DNA of 11,158 nucleotides, from positions 1-11,158 of the forward strand of contig CAYMPC010000034.1 in NCBI GenBank assembly GCA_964392465.1, in the 5' to 3' direction. How positions within the stretch are numbered: position 1 is the stretch's first letter; every line of letters begins with the position of its first letter. The notes under the pieces are model-generated. The model did not search any database and had not been told where the DNA came from. It saw only the letters and a list, made by a program, of their open reading frames with translations. The translations under genes were made by a program, and so were the position numbers. Shown here piece after piece: positions 1-6,031 of the stretch. This stretch comes from JAAXVZ01 sp964392465. Its GTDB lineage: Archaea > Nanobdellota > Nanobdellia > Woesearchaeales > GW2011-AR15.

Positions 1-2286
1 TGTCAGGCGGCCTTGTGCGTGTCCTTCGCGGGCTTCTTCACATTCTCTTCCTTCATAATCTTTCCACTCACCTACATTAAGCCTGCTTGGTGTGCAGATT
101 TTACATTTTCCATTTATCTTCAGGATTTTCCCTAAAATTGAGGGCGCGCAATATTTATTATTCATTATAATACAATCTTTTTCTTCAAGTGTTTCGCTAC
201 CTATCTTATCACTCCAAATGTATGCACTCTCTCCTTCTACTGCATCTCCTTCTTTTTTTGTACAGATCATACATTTCCCATCTACAAAATCCTTCCTTCC
301 TTTAGACTCTTCATTGCATATAATATTATAATCTGCCATTGCCCCACTGCCTTCAAATTCAACAACAGCATATCCTTGCAAACATGCATCTGGATTTGCT
401 GCTGTGTTTTCAACCTGTAATGTAAAGACAAGAGTTGGATTCAATTCCTTAGTAGGATCAGATGCATCTATAATCCCTCCTTCTATGTATTCTGCATGTT
501 TTATTTCACAAGTGTCATCTAATAAACAGAAAGGTGTGATTTTTACTATCATGCCATCATTCAAAATTTTAATATCTTCTTTAGGTGTTCCTTTTTTAAT
601 TGTTGGCTCTACTGAACCATCCCCCTCTACTTCCAAATCATCTTCAATAATTTCTTCTACTTCCACAATATTTTCATCTGTAGCTCCCTCTGAACTTATA
701 CATGAATCCCCATCTCCCTCAAACTCAACCCTATATTCCTGCCTTCCTCCTAAATTAACTAAGTTTTCATAATAATAGTAAATGCTTTTGTCCTTTTCCA
801 AGCAGAAATACAAGTCCGTTCCTGTTTGTTGAAATATATTAATACATTTGCCATCTTCACAATTAGCTTCACAATCAGATTTACTATTAATTAACTTATT
901 AGCAAGTTCCCCTATTGATACTTCTGTATCTATTTCAAAATCTGTCTCAACAATCGGAGAGAGTAGTTCTTTTTCTTCTTCTGTCAGTGAAGATAAAGAA
1001 GCATCTGTCAAATCCTTTGTTCTTTCTATATTGCCTGTGCTTACTACTCCTATAATATCTGTAAAGTCTTTTAGTAAAATTCCTTTTTGGCAAACCCCTG
1101 TCAACATTAAATTTTCATCTGCCTTGCCATCATTTTCATCTGCTTTAGTTTCATCATAAGTAGCTGTTGAAAAGTCTAAAGTGAATATGTTCTCATCGAC
1201 AAGAGAACCATCTGCAGCAAAGACACTTATCTCTTCTCCTCTCAACTCTTTGTATTTAATATCACTTGAAAAACTATACAACTCAAAAGGAGCTGTTGTC
1301 TGCCCTTCTGTATAGAGCCAGTTATATGTAGAACCACATCCTTGACATACTTCTTTTACAATGACAGGCGTAACAATCTGTTTTACAAATTTCTCTTGGT
1401 CTTTATTAGAGCCGCACTTCACAACACTCCCATACACTGAAAAATGTTTTGTCTCGACAGTAAGCATGTTTTTAAAAGGATCAACTGTTGTAGGCAATCC
1501 AATCCAAAGGTCTAAATCATCGCTATAATACCCTACTTTTATGTTCTCTTCTTTTATGAAAGGAGGTATTTCCCTGTCTTCATAATAGTAAGTTATTTTT
1601 ATTGGTTGGGAGAAAACAGCGCCATGTGGTATTCCATTGTAGGCCATCATTCCTGCCAAGACAGAATTACTTAACCCATTGAAATTCCTGTCTAATTGCT
1701 TAATGCCGACTGTTGTTACTGGCCTTCCATTTAAAGTTACTTCTGTCCCTGCTGGTATTTCCATTCTTATCTTGCTATCTGCAGAAACAACAAAAGTTGC
1801 TGTATCTTTATTTAATTTTTCTATGACTGTTCTGGGGAAAGTATATATTGTCTTCTCAAAAGAAAGTGTTTTCCCATCTTTTTTGATTGTAACAAGATAA
1901 GTAACTTCTGCAACAAGAGAATCAGCTGTTATTGTTATTTCAACTTTTGGTGTTTCTTGTTTGACATCAAAGCCTGCATCTGTATATTCTTTAAAATTAT
2001 CTAAACATAATGGCAATCTTACAGAAACATAAGAACTTATCATCGGAGGAGATATCTGCCTGTCTAAACCATATAATTTTTCTGCCTCTATTACTGTCTG
2101 CTTAACACATCCAATTATATTAGAATTAAGGATATCCTGCTCTGTCTGTAAAAACATTGTCTCTTTTTCTTTTTCCTTTCCCCTTTCCCCTAATGACTGT
2201 ATTTTAAAGAAAACAGTAACAGAAATCAAGATGACAAGCAATAATCCTACTATAACAAACAAACTAACTTGTGATTTTTTCCCCAT
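1..2286 (-). CDS. Large exported surface protein with class III-like signal, ZU5-like domain and Cys-rich tail (3' partial)
   Basis: The frame is open without a stop from the ATG at 2286 to base 1, giving 762 residues, so the C-terminus lies outside the window. The N-terminus (MGKKSQVSLF plus a hydrophobic stretch to about residue 27) looks like a class III/pilin-type signal, with possible cleavage before Gln6. A charged Lys/Glu stretch (33-42) follows. A two-cysteine domain has Cys60 and Cys94. A ZU5-like beta domain spans about 165-288, with the IPAG motif at 177-180, FSQPIKITYYY at 225-235 and HFS at 281-283. The rest is acidic and Cys-containing. It ends with two related units carrying GKCMICT (670-676) and GKCKICT (726-732). 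It is a paralogue of the 1401-residue protein at the right end. I infer an outward-facing membrane-anchored or pilus-associated protein. The exact function is not recognised. The last 11 codons are unusually GC-rich. Confidence 0.85.
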   Translation of the reverse strand, partial: MGKKSQVSLFVIVGLLLVILISVTVFFKIQSLGERGKEKEKETMFLQTEQDILNSNIIGCVKQTVIEAEKLYGLDRQISPPMISSYVSVRLPLCLDNFKEYTDAGFDVKQETPKVEITITADSLVAEVTYLVTIKKDGKTLSFEKTIYTFPRTVIEKLNKDTATFVVSADSKIRMEIPAGTEVTLNGRPVTTVGIKQLDRNFNGLSNSVLAGMMAYNGIPHGAVFSQPIKITYYYEDREIPPFIKEENIKVGYYSDDLDLWIGLPTTVDPFKNMLTVETKHFSVYGSVVKCGSNKDQEKFVKQIVTPVIVKEVCQGCGSTYNWLYTEGQTTAPFELYSFSSDIKYKELRGEEISVFAADGSLVDENIFTLDFSTATYDETKADENDGKADENLMLTGVCQKGILLKDFTDIIGVVSTGNIERTKDLTDASLSSLTEEEKELLSPIVETDFEIDTEVSIGELANKLINSKSDCEANCEDGKCINIFQQTGTDLYFCLEKDKSIYYYYENLVNLGGRQEYRVEFEGDGDSCISSEGATDENIVEVEEIIEDDLEVEGDGSVEPTIKKGTPKEDIKILNDGMIVKITPFCLLDDTCEIKHAEYIEGGIIDASDPTKELNPTLVFTLQVENTAANPDACLQGYAVVEFEGSGAMADYNIICNEESKGRKDFVDGKCMICTKKEGDAVEGESAYIWSDKIGSETLEEKDCIIMNNKYCAPSILGKILKINGKCKICTPSRLNVGEWKDYEGRECEEAREGHAQGRLT

Positions 2287-2310
2287 CCTCTTAATAGAAT
2301 TTTATTTATA

Positions 2311-2322
2311 CATATATAAACC
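2311..2322 (-). promoter_or_regulatory. TATA box of the left surface-protein gene
   Basis: The minus strand reads GGTTTATATATG here. The TATA core is centred about 30 nt before the ATG at 2286, so transcription should begin within a few bases of the start codon (leaderless or nearly so). A GAGG directly abuts the ATG, which is too close for a normal Shine-Dalgarno site and fits leaderless initiation. Confidence 0.6.
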
Positions 2323-2328
2323 TTTTTA

Positions 2329-2336
2329 TTTATAAT
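2329..2336 (+). promoter_or_regulatory. TATA box of tRNA-Leu
   Basis: TTTATAAT is centred about 25 nt before the first base of the tRNA, the usual archaeal spacing. It lies back to back with the TATA box of the divergent surface-protein gene, so the two promoters share under 75 bp. Confidence 0.55.
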
Positions 2337-2356
2337 ATTACTTCTTTAGATGGAAA

Positions 2357-2462
2357 GCGGGGGTAGCGAAGTGGTCAATAATCTGATAAAGATTGGCTTG
2401 ACGTGTCAGCTTCAGGAGCTGATCCCTTAGTGGGTTCGCGTGTTCAAATCACGTCCCCCGCA
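2357..2462 (+). tRNA. tRNA-Leu (anticodon CAG) with probable D-loop intron
   Basis: The acceptor stem GCGGGGG (2357-2363) pairs with CCCCCGC (2455-2461), with discriminator A at 2462. The anticodon arm is TCAGC-TTCAGGA-GCTGA (2406-2422), with anticodon CAG at 2413-2415, U33 and a purine at 37. The long variable arm (CCC-TTAGT-GGG, 2424-2434) marks a class II tRNA. The T arm is GCGTG-TTCAAAT-CACGT (2438-2454) with one G-U pair. CCA is not encoded. The D stem GCG/CGT (2366-2368 and 2402-2404) encloses a 33-nt loop, far too long for a D loop. Removing 22 nt (2375-2396) leaves AAGTGGCTTGA, a normal-sized loop with the expected GG. The gene reads CUG codons. Confidence 0.9.
2375..2396 (+). other. 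Probable non-canonical intron in the D loop of tRNA-Leu
   Basis: This 22-nt insert is flanked by a TGG direct repeat (2372-2374 and 2394-2396), so a cut anywhere in the repeat gives the same mature D loop. TCAA (2375-2378) pairs with TTGA (2398-2401), and AATCT (2380-2384) pairs with AGATT (2390-2394). Three unpaired bases (2395-2397) sit on the 3' side and TGG on the 5' side. This resembles a relaxed bulge-helix-bulge target of archaeal tRNA splicing endonuclease. The exact cut positions are inferred and may be shifted by one or two bases. Confidence 0.6.
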
Positions 2463-2464
2463 TA
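2454..2464 (+). repeat. Direct repeat, copy 1 (tRNA-Leu 3' end)
   Basis: TCCCCCGCATA covers the 3' acceptor strand of tRNA-Leu plus three bases beyond it. It recurs exactly at 2556-2566, with a weaker match extending upstream through the T loop. Confidence 0.75.
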
Positions 2465-2476
2465 TATTTCTAATTC

Positions 2477-2504
2477 GGACTACTTTACAAAGTAAAGGTA
2501 GTCC
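2477..2504 (+). other. Strong inverted repeat / hairpin downstream of tRNA-Leu
   Basis: GGACTACTTTAC (2477-2488) pairs with GTAAAGGTAGTCC (2492-2504) across an AAA loop. There are 12 base pairs and one bulged G. It lies 14 nt after the mature tRNA end, outside any gene. It could be a small RNA, a processing or termination structure for the tRNA transcript, or a decayed element end. Confidence 0.6.
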
Positions 2505-2516
2505 TTAATCTCTTCT

Positions 2517-2548
2517 CCCTCAAGGCTCTTTGTAAGAGGCTTGGTGGG
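2517..2548 (+). other. Second hairpin in the same gene-free stretch
   Basis: The outer CCC/GGG pairing, inner CAAG/CTTG pairing and the CTCTT-TGT-AAGAG tip form an imperfect hairpin with one G-G mismatch, a T-T mismatch and one bulge. Together with the hairpin just upstream it makes a structured stretch of about 70 nt without an open reading frame. No known RNA family was recognised. Confidence 0.45.
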
Positions 2549-2555
2549 AATCTCC

Positions 2556-2566
2556 TCCCCCGCATA
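2556..2566 (+). repeat. Direct repeat, copy 2 (degenerate tRNA 3'-end remnant)
   Basis: This is an exact second copy of TCCCCCGCATA. Upstream, AATC of the T loop is also kept (2549-2552), but the T stem no longer pairs and no 5' half of a tRNA is present. It looks like a leftover 3' tRNA end, as made by integration at tRNA genes or by partial duplication. Confidence 0.55.
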
Positions 2567-2573
2567 ATTTTAA

Positions 2574-3116
2574 TTAATAAACAAAAAATACACTAAGTCC
2601 ATTAATTATTATCAAATAGATTATTGTATTTGTAAAGGGTGCTTTTATTTCTTGTAGATTGCCTCCCATCATTTTTAAGGTGATTATTGCTCTGATTAGG
2701 TTATGAAAAACTAATATTAAAGATAATAAAAAGATATTTTGAATCCCTATTATATTGTTTAAAATAAATATGATAGAGAGTGAGGCGGCTAATGAAAAAA
2801 AATTTACAAAAGACCATTGGTTAAATCTGTTAGCAATTACATCAGAAGCAGGAATTGTCCATACAATAAATTGTATTGTTGATAAATATCCGAATAACAA
2901 AAAATGTATGGCAGAAATAAAAGGCACTGGATCTAAATCAATAATTGGAAGCCTGCCAAAGAAAAATAAAAAAACAGCACAGAACAAAAACAAACTAATC
3001 CTGATGAAAATATCTTTGAACATTAATAGAAAAATTGTATTTATAAATGTAAAGATTAGTGCGTTTCTCAAAGATATTTTTCCAAGCCTTTTTTTTAATT
3101 CGTTTTTAAAATCCAT
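2574..3116 (-). CDS. Hypothetical multi-spanning membrane protein
   Basis: The protein has 180 residues from the ATG at 3116. An upstream in-frame start at 3206 would add 30 residues. The inner start is preferred because a TATA element lies about 27 nt before it and the longer version would run through that promoter. The N-terminus is short and basic (KNELKKRLGK). About six hydrophobic segments follow, near residues 19-32, 38-54, 64-88, 104-120, 125-143 and 164-178. Between them are a few conserved-looking polar spots: DLDPVPF (60-66), SDVIANRF (91-98), HNLIRA (138-143) and a loop with MGGNLQEIKAPF (150-161). I do not recognise the family. The general size and shape recall small integral membrane proteins such as MreD, but no specific motif supports that. 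It is transcribed divergently from tspO. Confidence 0.75.
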   Translation of the reverse strand: MDFKNELKKRLGKISLRNALIFTFINTIFLLMFKDIFIRISLFLFCAVFLFFFGRLPIIDLDPVPFISAIHFLLFGYLSTIQFIVWTIPASDVIANRFNQWSFVNFFSLAASLSIIFILNNIIGIQNIFLLSLILVFHNLIRAIITLKMMGGNLQEIKAPFTNTIIYLIIINGLSVFFVY

Positions 3117-3138
3117 CTTTATAATAATAAAAAACAAA

Positions 3139-3149
3139 TTTATATAATT
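3139..3149. promoter_or_regulatory. Near-symmetric TATA element, probably bidirectional
   Basis: TTTATATAATT lies at the midpoint between two divergent start codons, ATG at 3116 (minus) and ATG at 3170 (plus). Its centre is about 27 nt from each. It reads as a plausible TATA box on both strands, and no other well-placed TATA box exists in the 53-nt gap. Both transcripts would be leaderless. Sharing of one element is inferred. Confidence 0.55.
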
Positions 3150-3169
3150 ATTCGCTTTTCTATTATAAA

Positions 3170-3643
3170 ATGAAAAAAAACAATCTTTTGAAATTATTTC
3201 TTGCAATACTCTTTTGCCTTTCTGCTGGATTTATTGGCTCTTTTTTTACTATTACCTCTATTGGTAGCTGGTATTCTCAAATAAATAAACCTTTTTTCAA
3301 TCCTCCTAATTTTATCTTTGGCCCAGTATGGACTTTCCTTTATATTCTGATGGGAATTTCTTTATACTTAGTATGGCAAAGCAAAAATAAAAACAAGAAA
3401 ATAGCTTTGACCTTTTTTTTTGTTCAATTAATTTTAAACAGCTTATGGTCAATATTGTTTTTTGGTCTGCAAAACCCATTGCTTGCTTTTATTGAAATAA
3501 TTATATTATGGATAGCAATTTTAATGACAATTATCAAATTTCATAAAATATCAAAAGCTGCTTCCTATCTATTAATACCTTATATTTTATGGGTAAGCTT
3601 TGCTAGTATATTGAATTTAAGTATTTACTTGCTTAATAGGTGA
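3170..3643 (+). CDS. tspO: TspO/MBR family membrane protein
   Basis: The 157-residue length is usual for the family, with five hydrophobic helices. The signature is clear: residues 34-58 carry WYSQINKPFFNPPN followed by FGPVWTFLYILMG, then LNSLWS (89-94), and PYILWVSFA with Asn149 near the end. These correspond to the conserved loop 1 and the ligand-pocket helices of TspO (the bacterial and archaeal relatives of the mitochondrial translocator protein). Members bind porphyrins and related ligands and are linked to tetrapyrrole, light and oxidative stress responses. The role here is inferred. The ATG follows the shared promoter by about 27 nt without a ribosome binding site, so translation is probably leaderless. 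The next gene begins 3 nt after the stop, indicating an operon. Confidence 0.93.
   Translation: MKKNNLLKLFLAILFCLSAGFIGSFFTITSIGSWYSQINKPFFNPPNFIFGPVWTFLYILMGISLYLVWQSKNKNKKIALTFFFVQLILNSLWSILFFGLQNPLLAFIEIIILWIAILMTIIKFHKISKAASYLLIPYILWVSFASILNLSIYLLNR
3638..3643 (+). promoter_or_regulatory. Ribosome binding site of the DUF2177 gene
   Basis: AGGTGA overlaps the tspO stop codon and lies 3-4 nt before the next ATG, which suggests that translation of the two genes is coupled. Confidence 0.6.
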
Positions 3644-3646
3644 AAA

Positions 3647-4039
3647 ATGAAAAAGATATTACATTATTTTGCAACTTTTTTATTTACAATAGGTATTGAT
3701 TTAATATGGATTAATTTTGTTATATCAAAAATGTACCAGGAAGCTCTTTCTGATATATTAAGGATAACTCCAATAATATGGTCTGCTTTTCTTGCATGGA
3801 TATTAATACCTTTGGGCATTGTATTATTTACTGTCCCTAAAAGCAAAACTGCAAAGCAAAGCATTTTCTATGGAGCATTATACGGCTTAATCTTATATGG
3901 TGTTTATGATTTCACAAATTATTCTATTATGGCACCTTATACTTTAGTAATGACCTTGGCAGATATTGCTTGGGGAACTTTCCTCTGCAGCATTTCCTCT
4001 TTTTTCAGCTGGAAGATGAAGAAAGTTATTGTTAAATGA
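3647..4039 (+). CDS. DUF2177 family membrane protein
   Basis: The protein has 130 residues and four hydrophobic helices. It matches the DUF2177 family by its N-terminal IDLIWINFV (17-25), the central YGALYGLILYGVYDFTNYS (75-93) and the DIAWG motif (106-110). The conserved acidic and Asn residues lie inside membrane helices. The biochemical function of the family is unknown. The gene starts 3 nt after tspO with its own AGGTGA site, so the two are almost certainly co-transcribed. In bacteria DUF2177 genes often occur near photolyase and other light or oxidative stress genes, and pairing with tspO fits that theme, though this is only context. Confidence 0.85.
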   Translation: MKKILHYFATFLFTIGIDLIWINFVISKMYQEALSDILRITPIIWSAFLAWILIPLGIVLFTVPKSKTAKQSIFYGALYGLILYGVYDFTNYSIMAPYTLVMTLADIAWGTFLCSISSFFSWKMKKVIVK

Positions 4040-4040
4040 A

Positions 4041-4053
4041 TTTTTTTACTTTT
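4041..4053 (+). terminator. U-rich terminator after the tspO-DUF2177 operon
   Basis: TTTTTTTACTTTT begins 2 nt after the DUF2177 stop codon. Archaeal RNA polymerase stops at such U-rich tracts without needing a hairpin. Confidence 0.5.
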
Positions 4054-4060
4054 CCTAAAA

Positions 4061-4070
4061 TTTTATAAAT
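4061..4070 (+). promoter_or_regulatory. TATA box of the archaeal RNase J gene
   Basis: TTTTATAAAT is centred about 29 nt before the ATG at 4095, giving a very short leader or none. Only a weak purine stretch (AAAGAGA) precedes the start codon. Confidence 0.5.
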
Positions 4071-4094
4071 CCCTTTCTAAGTAAAATAAAGAGA

Positions 4095-5429
4095 ATGATT
4101 GAAATTTTTACAGTAGGCGGATATTCTGAAGTCGGCAGAAACATGACTGTTGTCAAGTATAAAGACGAGGCTGTTATTTTAGATATGGGAGTTCATCTTG
4201 AAAGATATATTAAGTTCAAAGGAGATGATGAGCTTGAATTATTCAGTTATAATGATCTGAAAAAAGCAGAGGCCGTGCCTGATGATACTTGCATTAAAGA
4301 ATTTAGAAAAAAGGTTTTGGCAATTATTCCGAGCCATGCTCACTTGGATCATATTGGCGCAATTCCGTATATGGCGCAAAGATATGACTGTCCTATTATT
4401 TGCTCTAATTATACAGAAGCTGTTATAACTGCTATTTTAGAAGACAAGCAAATGACTATTCCAAATGAAATAAAAATATTAGAAAAAAACAGGAAACTAA
4501 GATTATCTGATTCAATTACAATAGAACTGATAAATATAACTCATAGCATCCCTGATGCTACTCTTGTTGTCATACATACACCAGATGGACAGGTTATTTA
4601 TACAAATGATTTCAAGTTTGATGACACTCCTGTCATTGGAGAGCCTCCTAATTACAACAGATTGAAAGAATTAGGAAAGGAAGGACATGTTAAATTATTA
4701 TTAATAGATTCTATTTATGCTGATCAGGAGAGAAAAACCCCTTCTGAAATGATTGCAAAAGAGATGCTAAAAAAAGTAATGCTTGAAACAAAAGCAAATA
4801 AGAATGCTATTATTGTTACAACCTTTTCATCTCATATTGCAAGGCTTAAATCAATAATAGAGTTTGGAAAAATCCTAAAAAGGAAAATTGTTTTTTTAGG
4901 AAGAAGCTTAGGAAAATATGTCTATGCTGCTGAAAAAGTTGGAATTGTTGATTTTTCAAGCGACGCAAAAATAATCTCATATAAAAGCCAGATAGCGAAG
5001 ATACTTAAAAAAATAGAAAAAGAAGGAAGAGAAAAATATCTTATTGTTGCAACAGGTCATCAAGGAGAGCCAGATGCTGTCTTGTCAAAGATAGCCAATG
5101 ATAAATTTTCCTTTAAACTAATGTCTGATGATGTTGTGATTTTTTCCTGCAACACTATTCCTTCTCCATTAAATATAGCAAACAGGGAAATACTTGAAAA
5201 AAAATTAAAAGAAAAAGATATAAGGATGTTCAAAGAGATCCATCAATCAGGCCATGCCTCAAGGGAAGATCATAGAAATATGATTAATATGGTTAAGCCA
5301 GAGCATATTATCCCTAGCCATGTAGGAAAAGATAAAGCAGAGTTGATGGTTAATTTGACAGAACAGTTAGGATATAAAAGAGGAAAAACTGTTCATGTGA
5401 TGGATGATGAGAAAAAATTAGAAATTTAA
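4095..5429 (+). CDS. Archaeal RNase J-type metallo-beta-lactamase/beta-CASP nuclease
   Basis: The protein has 444 residues, the usual size of archaeal RNase J, and lacks the long C-terminal domain of the bacterial enzyme. The metal-binding set is complete: motif 2 SHAHLDH (80-86), motif 3 His150 in ITHSIPD, motif 4 Asp172 in TNDFKFD, and His409 in PSHV near the end. The beta-CASP part lies about 205-390, with TGHQGEP (320-326) and SGHAS (385-389). The opening GGYSEVGRN (8-16) is also typical. The family degrades RNA from the 5' end in the cytoplasm and acts in RNA turnover and 5' end maturation. Motif A reads DSIYAD (205-210), where DST or EST with a following Asn-Ala is more common. Alternatives such as an aCPSF1-type factor are unlikely because there are no N-terminal KH domains. 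The gene is alone in its transcription unit. Confidence 0.93.
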   Translation: MIEIFTVGGYSEVGRNMTVVKYKDEAVILDMGVHLERYIKFKGDDELELFSYNDLKKAEAVPDDTCIKEFRKKVLAIIPSHAHLDHIGAIPYMAQRYDCPIICSNYTEAVITAILEDKQMTIPNEIKILEKNRKLRLSDSITIELINITHSIPDATLVVIHTPDGQVIYTNDFKFDDTPVIGEPPNYNRLKELGKEGHVKLLLIDSIYADQERKTPSEMIAKEMLKKVMLETKANKNAIIVTTFSSHIARLKSIIEFGKILKRKIVFLGRSLGKYVYAAEKVGIVDFSSDAKIISYKSQIAKILKKIEKEGREKYLIVATGHQGEPDAVLSKIANDKFSFKLMSDDVVIFSCNTIPSPLNIANREILEKKLKEKDIRMFKEIHQSGHASREDHRNMINMVKPEHIIPSHVGKDKAELMVNLTEQLGYKRGKTVHVMDDEKKLEI

Positions 5430-5433
5430 TTAA

Positions 5434-6012
5434 TTAAGCAAAAACTCCTATTCCTATTATCCCTTTAACTATCATTTCAACAGAAACTGCCATTAAAAAT
5501 AAACCCATTATTCTTGACAAGATATTTACTAATTTAGGATTTACTTTTGAAACTAGCAAAGAAAAAATGAAGAAGATAATCCCTACTAAAACAAACGCTC
5601 CTATTAGATTTGTCAAAACAGCTATTCTTCCTAGCTCAAGTGTTTTTACTGTAATAAAAGAAATTGTTCCTGGTCCAGTAAGCATTGGTGTTGCAATAAT
5701 TGTAATTAAACTATCTATGCCATGAAATTCACTTTTCTCTTTTTCATTTGGCCTTACCATATGCAAAGCAAGTAAAAACAAAACAATTCCTCCTGCTATC
5801 CTGAATGAATCTAATGTTATTCCAAAGATGTCAAAAAGAAAAGGCCCGATTAGTGTCATTACAACGGCAATAATAAACGCAGTAATGACTGCTTTCAATG
5901 CTATTAATTTAAGATTCATCTTTTTTTGATATGCTGCTATAAGAAAGGGAAAAGACGCTAATGGATTAAGAAGAACAAAGATTTGTATCGCAAAAGATAG
6001 ATTGAATGGCAT
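5434..6012 (-). CDS. MarC family integral membrane protein
   Basis: The protein has 192 residues, about the family's usual length, with six hydrophobic helices. Family motifs are NPLASFPF (16-23), GITLDSFRIAGGIVLFLLALHMV (from 64), ATPMLTGPGTIS (107-118) and the C-terminal SRIMGLFLMAVSVEMIVKGI. MarC (UPF0056) proteins sit in the cytoplasmic membrane. Despite the name they do not confer the multiple antibiotic resistance phenotype, and their substrate is not established. The ATG has an AGGT site about 7 nt upstream (6020-6023). The gene starts 19 nt after the last small pilin-like gene, so it is probably the final gene of that transcription unit. Its stop lies 4 nt from the stop of the convergent RNase J gene. 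Confidence 0.9.
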   Translation of the reverse strand: MPFNLSFAIQIFVLLNPLASFPFLIAAYQKKMNLKLIALKAVITAFIIAVVMTLIGPFLFDIFGITLDSFRIAGGIVLFLLALHMVRPNEKEKSEFHGIDSLITIIATPMLTGPGTISFITVKTLELGRIAVLTNLIGAFVLVGIIFFIFSLLVSKVNPKLVNILSRIMGLFLMAVSVEMIVKGIIGIGVFA

Positions 6013-6031
6013 TTTTAAAACCTAAAAAAAT

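Noticed and set aside
92..1900. Four plus-strand open frames (near 92-331, 404-772, 848-1159, 1679-1900)
   Set aside because: They are shadows of the continuous minus-strand surface-protein frame. They have Ser/Pro-rich low-complexity products and no ribosome sites.
2517..2564. A second, complete tRNA after tRNA-Leu
   Set aside because: Only a 3' acceptor strand is recognisable. There is no matching 5' acceptor strand, anticodon arm or pairing T stem.
2574..3116. Assignment of the membrane protein as MreD or another named family
   Set aside because: Only size and hydrophobicity agree. No diagnostic motif was found, and such reduced archaea are not expected to use MreD.
2755..3147. Plus-strand open frame of 130 codons
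   Set aside because: It is antisense to the unknown membrane-protein gene, gives a Lys/Asn/Ile-rich product without domains, and runs into the tspO promoter.
3160..3168. TATA-like TATTATAAA just before the tspO ATG
   Set aside because: It is too close to the start codon to direct a transcript that includes the ATG. The element at 3139-3149 has the right distance.
3664..3864. Minus-strand open frame of 66 codons
   Set aside because: It is antisense to the DUF2177 gene, which has a clear family match.
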